A DNA stretch of 64,000 nucleotides, from contig JAFEBU010000027.1 of the NCBI GenBank assembly GCA_018242505.1, positions 124,001-188,000 of the forward strand. Reading direction: 5' to 3'. Positions 60,301 through 64,000 of the stretch are shown piece after piece (position 1 is the stretch's first letter; the number at the start of each line of letters is the position of its first letter). Both the position numbers and the translations under genes were made by a program. Below the pieces are notes generated by a model. The model had not been told where the DNA came from. It did no database searches and saw only the letters and a program-made list of their open reading frames with translations. The stretch comes from Pseudomonadota bacterium. Lineage in GTDB: Bacteria > Pseudomonadota > Alphaproteobacteria > Reyranellales > Reyranellaceae.

Positions 60301-60486
60301 CGACGAGGCCATCGTCTCCGGGCTTGCACCCGGCAGCGAGGCGCTGACGGTGATGGTCGGGAAATCGACGTTGGGCAGGGCCGAGACCGGTAGCAGGTCG
60401 TAGGTCGCGGCGCCGAATACCAGCAGCCCGAGCATCATCAGCGACGTTGCGATCGGCCGCTTGATGTAGGTTTCGGAGATGTTCAT
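57328..60486 (-). CDS. Efflux RND transporter permease subunit (AcrB/MdtB-like)
   Basis: 1052-residue inner-membrane RND pump. Twelve membrane segments flank two large periplasmic loops. GFVVDDAIVMIENIVRYIEE carries the paired Asp proton relay. The N terminus MNISETYIKRPIATSLMMLG and GFFPEQDTGFIFGQAEARQD are typical of MdtB/C and OqxB-type multidrug pumps. It starts eight bases after the adaptor stop. No outer-membrane channel gene is in view, so TolC must come from elsewhere. Confidence 0.92.
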   Translation of the reverse strand: MNISETYIKRPIATSLMMLGLLVFGAATYDLLPVSALPNVDFPTITVSASLPGASPETMASSVATPLEQQFAAIPGLASMNSTSGLGSTSITLQFDLNRKIDGAATDVQTAINAASGLLPKDLPNPPTYRKVNPADRAVLIYAVYSDDLPIYKVDNYAFVILAQKISAVAGVSQVFVAGQQDYAVRIQANPAALASRGISLEDVRSAIGSATLNQAKGNLENEHLSVMLDTNDQLFDAAAFRNIIVAYRNGAAVKLQDIGDVIDATKSPRTGAWYNGKRAELLLIYRQPGANTVEIVKKVKAMMPRLLASIPQTVHVDLMSDRSQSIRDSVEDVQFTLLVTVALVVLVIFIFLRHMWATIIPSITVPLALIGTFGVMYLCDYSIDNLSLMGLTIAVGFVVDDAIVMIENIVRYIEEGERPFDAAMKGAGQIGFTIVSITFSLIAVFIPLLFMGGIVGRLFREFAVVVTVAVCMSAFVSLTLTPVMCSQFLKRESHHKRGRLNQMCENAFEAVVRFYDRGLRWVFRHQFLTLMSTIALIFVTGYLYITIPKGFFPEQDTGFIFGQAEARQDISFYAMANIQNKLAAIIKEEPGVSGVVGFVGATAGNSAENTARMFIQLKPFSERRGLSAQKIIQNLRPKVATVPGVKYYMQAGQDINVGGRLAKTEYQYTITSTDSEELNHWAPIIEQHMAKMPELQDVASDQQIASPHIAIDIDRDTASRLGLSLAQIDQTLYDAFGQRQVATIYTSATQYKVVLEVQPEFQTDPTALSRIYIAGTGGAQVPLSTVARFVNRIAPLTVSHQGQFPAVTLSFNLAPGVALGDAVEKIKNMQNELKTPITLDGSFQGTAQAFQSSLASTPFLVAAAILAVYIVLGMLYESYVHPITILSALPSAGVGALLALMLFHYDLSVIALIGIILLIGIVKKNAIMMIDFALEAEREQGKSPLEAIHEACLLRFRPIMMTTFAAIGGGLPIAIGQGAGSELRRPLGIAIVGGLLVSQWLTLYTTPVVYLYFDRFAHWLSGKRRRPTGEIPATIPAISESPADTGSRAAD

Positions 60487-60494
60487 GGGCCGGG

Positions 60495-61670
60495 TCAGCC
60501 GGCCTTGTCGGGCGCGGGTGCGGAGTCCGGCGTCGGCTGGTCGATCCGGACATGCGAACCGTTGACGAGACGGTACTGGCCGTCGAGCACGATCTTCTCG
60601 CCCGCAGCGACGCCCTTGCCGATGACGGCCAGACCATCCTGCTGCGACACCATCTCGATATCCCGCCGTTCCACGGTCATGTCGGGCTTCACGATGTAGC
60701 CGTAATAGCCGTTGGGGCCTTGCATGATGGCGCGCCGCGGTACGGTCGTCGCATCCTTCTGAACGGACAATTGCAGGCGCACATTGACGAATTCGCCCGG
60801 CCACAGCCGCTCGTCCTGGTTCGCGAAGCTTGCTTTCAGCCGCAGCGTTCCGCTCGATGTGTCGATCTGGTTGTCGACCAGCGTCAGTTCGCCTTCGGCC
60901 AGCTTGAAGGTGTCGTCGGCGCTGTAGGCGAGCACTTTCAGCGGGTGCGCCGCCTGGTTCTTGCGCAGGCGATGGTTCGCATATTGGGGAATGGTGAAGT
61001 TGACGTAGATCGGCTTGATCTGCGTGATCGTGACCAGGTTGGTTCCCTGGCTCGCCTGGATCAGATTGCCGAGATCGACGAAACGTTGACCGGTCCGACC
61101 GTCAATCGGCGCGCGGATGTCGGAATAGGCGAGGTTGAGCTTCGCCGTGTCGATCTGGGCCTGGTCGGCCGCGATCGAGCCTTTCAACGCCTCGACCGTT
61201 GTCTTCTGCTGGTCGTAGGTTTGCCGCGATTGGAAGCCCGAGCCGATCAGCTTGCTATAGCGGTCGAGATCGAGCTGGGCGCCGGCAAGCTGGGCCTCGT
61301 CGCGCTGCTTGGCGGCCTGGGCCTGTTCGAGCAGGGCCTGGTAGGGTCTCGGATCGATCTGGAACAGCGGATCCCCGGTCTTCACGTCCTGGCCTTCCTT
61401 GAAGGTGATCTTGACGATCTGGCCGTCGACACGACTCTTCACCTGGACCGTCTTGTAGGCTTGGACCGTCCCGATGCCGCGCACGATAATGGGGACATCC
61501 TGCTTCTCGGCAACGGTCACGGTGACCGGCACGATCGGGCCTGACACGGGCGATGCCGCTGCGCGCGCCTTTTCCCGTCCCATCTCTTCTATCAGGAAAT
61601 AACTGCCGGCCAGCACCGCCACGACCGTCACGACGGCGGCAATTCTCGACGATCTCTTCACACCCGCCAT
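60495..61670 (-). CDS. Efflux RND transporter periplasmic adaptor subunit
   Basis: 391-residue membrane-fusion protein. The N-terminal helix (IAAVVTVVAVLAGSYFLI) anchors it. VQVKSRVDGQIVKITFKEGQ is the lipoyl half-motif, QAKQRDEAQLAGAQLDLDRY the coiled-coil hairpin, and SDIRAPIDGRTGQR the second lipoyl half. I choose the ATG at 61670, with GAAGGGA eight bases upstream, over a GTG at 61715 and an ATG at 61700. It couples the RND pump to an outer-membrane channel. Confidence 0.88.
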   Translation of the reverse strand: MAGVKRSSRIAAVVTVVAVLAGSYFLIEEMGREKARAAASPVSGPIVPVTVTVAEKQDVPIIVRGIGTVQAYKTVQVKSRVDGQIVKITFKEGQDVKTGDPLFQIDPRPYQALLEQAQAAKQRDEAQLAGAQLDLDRYSKLIGSGFQSRQTYDQQKTTVEALKGSIAADQAQIDTAKLNLAYSDIRAPIDGRTGQRFVDLGNLIQASQGTNLVTITQIKPIYVNFTIPQYANHRLRKNQAAHPLKVLAYSADDTFKLAEGELTLVDNQIDTSSGTLRLKASFANQDERLWPGEFVNVRLQLSVQKDATTVPRRAIMQGPNGYYGYIVKPDMTVERRDIEMVSQQDGLAVIGKGVAAGEKIVLDGQYRLVNGSHVRIDQPTPDSAPAPDKAG

Positions 61671-62194
61671 CCAGAAATCCCTTCGCACCCGCCCGTACAT
61701 GCCCCGGCCTGCCACCGGTCAGTCGTCGACATCGCTTGCACACATCTGCGATTCGACGAGCTCTTTACCCCCATCCCCGGCATTTTATCTCCGATTGAGA
61801 GCCGCTTATGGCCGGGTGACGAAGAAGAGGCGGTTCAAACGTCACAAACATGTGAGCAGCAGCCGTTTAGCTTAGCAGGTCGGCCGTATTCGTGCCTCGC
61901 CAAACTGTGTGGCCGCGCCGCCTCCGGAATAGTCCTCTGAGCCATGGCCCGACTTACCGGCAGGCGACAAAAGCGAAATGGATCAGGGCCTTATGCGTAA
62001 CCGCCGCTTCGTATCGTCAGCTTCCGGCGATGAAGGACCGGATCTCGCAAGGGGTGACTTTTGAGGAGCATCTGAGCAACACCCGGTCTTCGCTTGTTGG
62101 TGCCGTGAAACCTACGAAACGAGATTGCGCAGATTGCAACATCGCCGCGTTACCGGTCGTACTCAAAATGGCGCCACCGATCGTGGAGGGTGCA
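61671..62194. other. Upstream region of the RND operon, no clear gene
   Basis: About 520 bases. The first 200 must hold the promoter of the minus-strand RND operon; I see no convincing -35/-10 pair. From about 61890 a plus frame is open into the small membrane protein, but residues ahead of 62195 look non-coding. No hairpins of note. Confidence 0.4.
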
Positions 62195-62374
62195 ATGTAC
62201 CAAGTCACCGGCGCCGCCGCTTTCGTCTTTGCCGCAGTTGGATTCATCCGGTGGGGAGACCCGATCGTGGCAAGTCTGCTCGTCGTCTGTGCCATTGTGT
62301 GGGGTGCGGCGACGCTTGTTCCGCTTCGGGATGTGCATCTGCGCAAGCGCGACTCCATCCTGCGGCTGGAATAG
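62195..62374 (+). CDS. Small membrane protein, two helices
   Basis: 59-residue protein beginning MYQVTGAAAFVFAAVGFI, with a second hydrophobic stretch ASLLVVCAIVWGAATLV and a basic tail HLRKRDSILRLE. GTGGAGGG lies four bases ahead of the ATG at 62195, a good ribosome binding site. I recognise no family. The frame is open upstream to 61892, but the well-placed site and the hydrophobic pattern favour this short form. Confidence 0.55.
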   Translation: MYQVTGAAAFVFAAVGFIRWGDPIVASLLVVCAIVWGAATLVPLRDVHLRKRDSILRLE

Positions 62375-62380
62375 CTCCAA

Positions 62381-62424
62381 CCGCCGGCTGCTGTCTTCTG
62401 GGGGGGCGGCAGCCGGCGGATTGG
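62381..62424 (+). terminator. Strong hairpin after the small membrane protein
   Basis: CCGCCGGCTGC (62381-62391) pairs with GCAGCCGGCGG (62409-62419). CCAA (62377-62380) can extend it to TTGG (62421-62424) across one bulged A. It starts a few bases after the stop at 62374. No T-run; probably a 3'-end structure. Confidence 0.5.
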
Positions 62425-62916
62425 GATTTGTCCCCTGGCCGATCCCGTGGTCAGGTCCGCGACATGGTGCTCGACAAGGAACGAGTAGAGGATCGCCACC
62501 GGTGCCGAGCCAGGAGCGCGGCCGCCATGGGTTGGCTTCGATAGACCGGGCGGTGAGGCGGGCAGAAGCGTCACGTCGGGTCTGAAAGCCTGCCAACAAA
62601 CGAGCGTTGCCGGTGCCATTTCCCGGAGTGCCGGCTGATGGAGGTCGTTCTCCGGCGTCTCGATACAGGTCCATCGTCGAATGCCAGATGGCCCGAAAGC
62701 GCTGAGAGAGCGTCGGGTGAGGCGCATTCCCGCCATGGCGACCGATGGGATGATGCGCTCTGGATGAAAGTGTGGATTAGGGGCGCCATCAATCAAATTC
62801 GGGGCGATGGCAATCCAGGCTTGCTCTCGATTGTAGTAACGTCGCCGCTGGAGCAACCCCGCCGGCGCGATGGCGCGCCTCGCAGTCGGGGCGCCAGGGT
62901 GCGTGGAGGACAAGAG
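62425..62916. other. Gap without a recognisable gene
   Basis: About 490 bases ahead of the aminotransferase. A long minus-strand frame covers most of it but has no family resemblance and continues antisense through the small membrane gene, so I do not call it. The promoter of the aminotransferase should lie in the last 100 bases. Confidence 0.4.
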
Positions 62917-64000
62917 ATGAGCGTGCGCGCGGGTCGCGAGTTTCTAGCCATACCAGGACCAACGACGGTGCCCGACGAGGTGCTCAACGCGATGCACCGT
63001 CCCGCGGTCGACATCTATTCCGGACCGCTGCTGGCCCTGACCGAGAGCCTGCTCGGCGACGTGGCTCGGCTGTTCAAGACCGATGGCCGCGCCTACATCT
63101 ACATTGCCAACGGCCACGGCGCCTGGGAGGCGAGCCTCACCAATGTCCTCAGCAAGGGCGACAAGATCCTGGTGCTTGAGAGCGGCCGCTTCGCTGTCGG
63201 CTGGGGCGAAAGCGCCCGGCGCATGGGTGTCGAGGTGGAGATCCTGAAAGGCGATATGCGTCGCGCCGTGCGGCCGGCCGAAGTCGAGGCGCGGCTCAAG
63301 GCCGACAAAGGCGGGACCATCAAGGCCGTGCTGGTTGCGCAGATCGACACTGCCTCGGGTGTAGTCAACGACATCGCCGCCATCGGCGAGGCGGTGCGCG
63401 CGGCCAAGCACGACGCGCTGCTGATGGTCGACACCGTGGCGTCGCTCGGCTGCATGCCCTTCGAGATGGATGCCTGGCGCGTCGATGTCGCTATGTCGGG
63501 CTCGCAGAAGGGCCTCATGACTCCGCCGGGCCTGGGTTTCGTCGCCGCCAGCGATCGCGCCCGCGAGGTGCATAAGAAGGCCGGCCTGCGAACCCCCTAC
63601 TGGGATTGGACGGATCGCGAAGGCGACCAGCATTACCAGAAATATGCCGGCACGCCGCCCGAGCATCTACTGTTCGGCCTGCGCAAGGCACTCGACCTGT
63701 TGTTCGAGGAAGGTCTTGAGAACGCCTTCCGGCGCCATCAATTGCTGGCGGAGGCGGTGCGTCGCGCCGTCGGGATCTGGGCCGAGGGGCAAGCGATCGG
63801 CTTCAATATCATCGAGCCTGGCGAGCGCAGCGACACCGTCACCGCCGTGTTGATGAATGGCGGGCACGATCCGGAGGCATTGCGCGCCTACTGCCGGGAG
63901 AAATGCGGTGTGACGCTGGGCCACGGGATCGGCGACCTTTCCGGCAAGGCCATCCGCATCGCCCACATGGGCCACGTGAACGCGCCCATGATCCTGGGCA
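62917..64000 (+). CDS. Serine-glyoxylate-type aminotransferase (class V), cut by window end
   Basis: At least 361 residues of a class V PLP aminotransferase, running off the window end. FLAIPGPTTVPDEVLNAMHR opens it, IYIANGHGAWEASLTNVLSK follows, MVDTVASLGCMPFEMDAW is the PLP Asp region, and SGSQKGLMTPPG has the PLP Lys. These match alanine/serine-glyoxylate aminotransferases, which convert glyoxylate and serine to glycine and hydroxypyruvate. GTGGAGGACAAGAG precedes the ATG at 62917. Given the usual size of about 400 residues, only a short C-terminal part is missing. Confidence 0.88.
   Translation, partial: MSVRAGREFLAIPGPTTVPDEVLNAMHRPAVDIYSGPLLALTESLLGDVARLFKTDGRAYIYIANGHGAWEASLTNVLSKGDKILVLESGRFAVGWGESARRMGVEVEILKGDMRRAVRPAEVEARLKADKGGTIKAVLVAQIDTASGVVNDIAAIGEAVRAAKHDALLMVDTVASLGCMPFEMDAWRVDVAMSGSQKGLMTPPGLGFVAASDRAREVHKKAGLRTPYWDWTDREGDQHYQKYAGTPPEHLLFGLRKALDLLFEEGLENAFRRHQLLAEAVRRAVGIWAEGQAIGFNIIEPGERSDTVTAVLMNGGHDPEALRAYCREKCGVTLGHGIGDLSGKAIRIAHMGHVNAPMILG

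Noticed and set aside
58205-60637. 810-residue frame antisense/out-of-phase within the RND pump
   Set aside because: Out-of-phase shadow of the RND permease gene with Arg/Pro/His-rich nonsense; the permease frame has full family sequence.
62017-62913. Minus-strand 298-residue frame upstream of the aminotransferase
   Set aside because: No recognisable domain, low-complexity Pro/Arg/Ser-rich composition, and antisense to the well-supported small membrane gene at 62195-62374.
1-64000. tRNA/rRNA genes, insertion sequences, prophage or integrase
   Set aside because: None found by reading: no cloverleaf with a TTC-type arm, no transposase or integrase motifs, no terminal inverted repeats flanking a mobile gene.

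Overview
The window looks like chromosomal DNA of a GC-rich alphaproteobacterium. The evidence is the high GC content, the GC-biased third codon positions, frequent GTG/TTG starts, four-base ATGA overlaps, and the abundance of solute-binding-protein transporters, SDRs, dioxygenases and amidases typical of soil or freshwater Hyphomicrobiales and Rhodospirillales. A Reyranella- or Bradyrhizobium-like host is my guess; nothing in the window fixes the genus. There are no rRNA, tRNA, phage, IS or CRISPR features. About 68 protein genes are supported, nearly all catabolic, transport or redox.

Layout. 0-5.4 kb: asparaginase, a DUF983 protein, a MocR-type regulator, and a cyanide-insensitive-type bd oxidase (cydAB) with a 33-residue DUF2474 subunit. 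5.4-9.9 kb: a lipoprotein, a hydrolase / M20 amidohydrolase / DsbA-like operon, a frameshifted host-attachment gene, an HPF-like ribosome factor and a DUF6356 protein. 9.9-14.4 kb: AsnC regulator, 2-hydroxyacid dehydrogenase, a small SelW-like selenoprotein with an in-frame UGA, aldo/keto reductase, MFS. 14.5-25.2 kb: a lactonase overlapping an adenylate cyclase, a serine hydrolase, SDR plus PhyH dioxygenase, an S9 peptidase plus HpcH aldolase, a second 2-hydroxyacid dehydrogenase, an LLM oxidoreductase. 25.2-28.5 kb: VOC protein, peroxiredoxin-AhpD pair, aldehyde dehydrogenase.

28.5-31.9 kb: an AtzE/AtzG-like amidase pair behind a thioesterase gene broken by three frameshifts, then an HU protein and another decayed reading frame. 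31.9-39.4 kb: AhpD-like protein, YdcF, an orphan NMT1-type binding protein, acyl-CoA dehydrogenase, a cupin-type protein, a trypsin-like protease, and a divergent pair of DJ-1/PfpI proteins sharing a dyad operator. 39.6-50.6 kb: transporters and oxidative or hydrolytic enzymes (DHA2 MFS, TauD dioxygenase, beta-lactamase-fold hydrolase, SDR, Bug binding protein, amidase, MBL hydrolase, NIPSNAP, alpha/beta hydrolase, MFS). 50.7-56.8 kb: a complete branched-chain-type ABC importer (livGFHM) divergent from two tandem paralogous binding proteins that share long stretches of identical DNA. 57-61.7 kb: an RND efflux pump with its adaptor. 62-64 kb: a small membrane protein and the start of a serine-glyoxylate-type aminotransferase cut by the window end.

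The most notable item is the selenoprotein gene at 12013-12231 (minus). A CxxU redox motif, continuous SelW-like homology across the UGA, and a hairpin at the correct distance downstream all indicate selenocysteine insertion. An ordinary gene caller would miss or truncate it.
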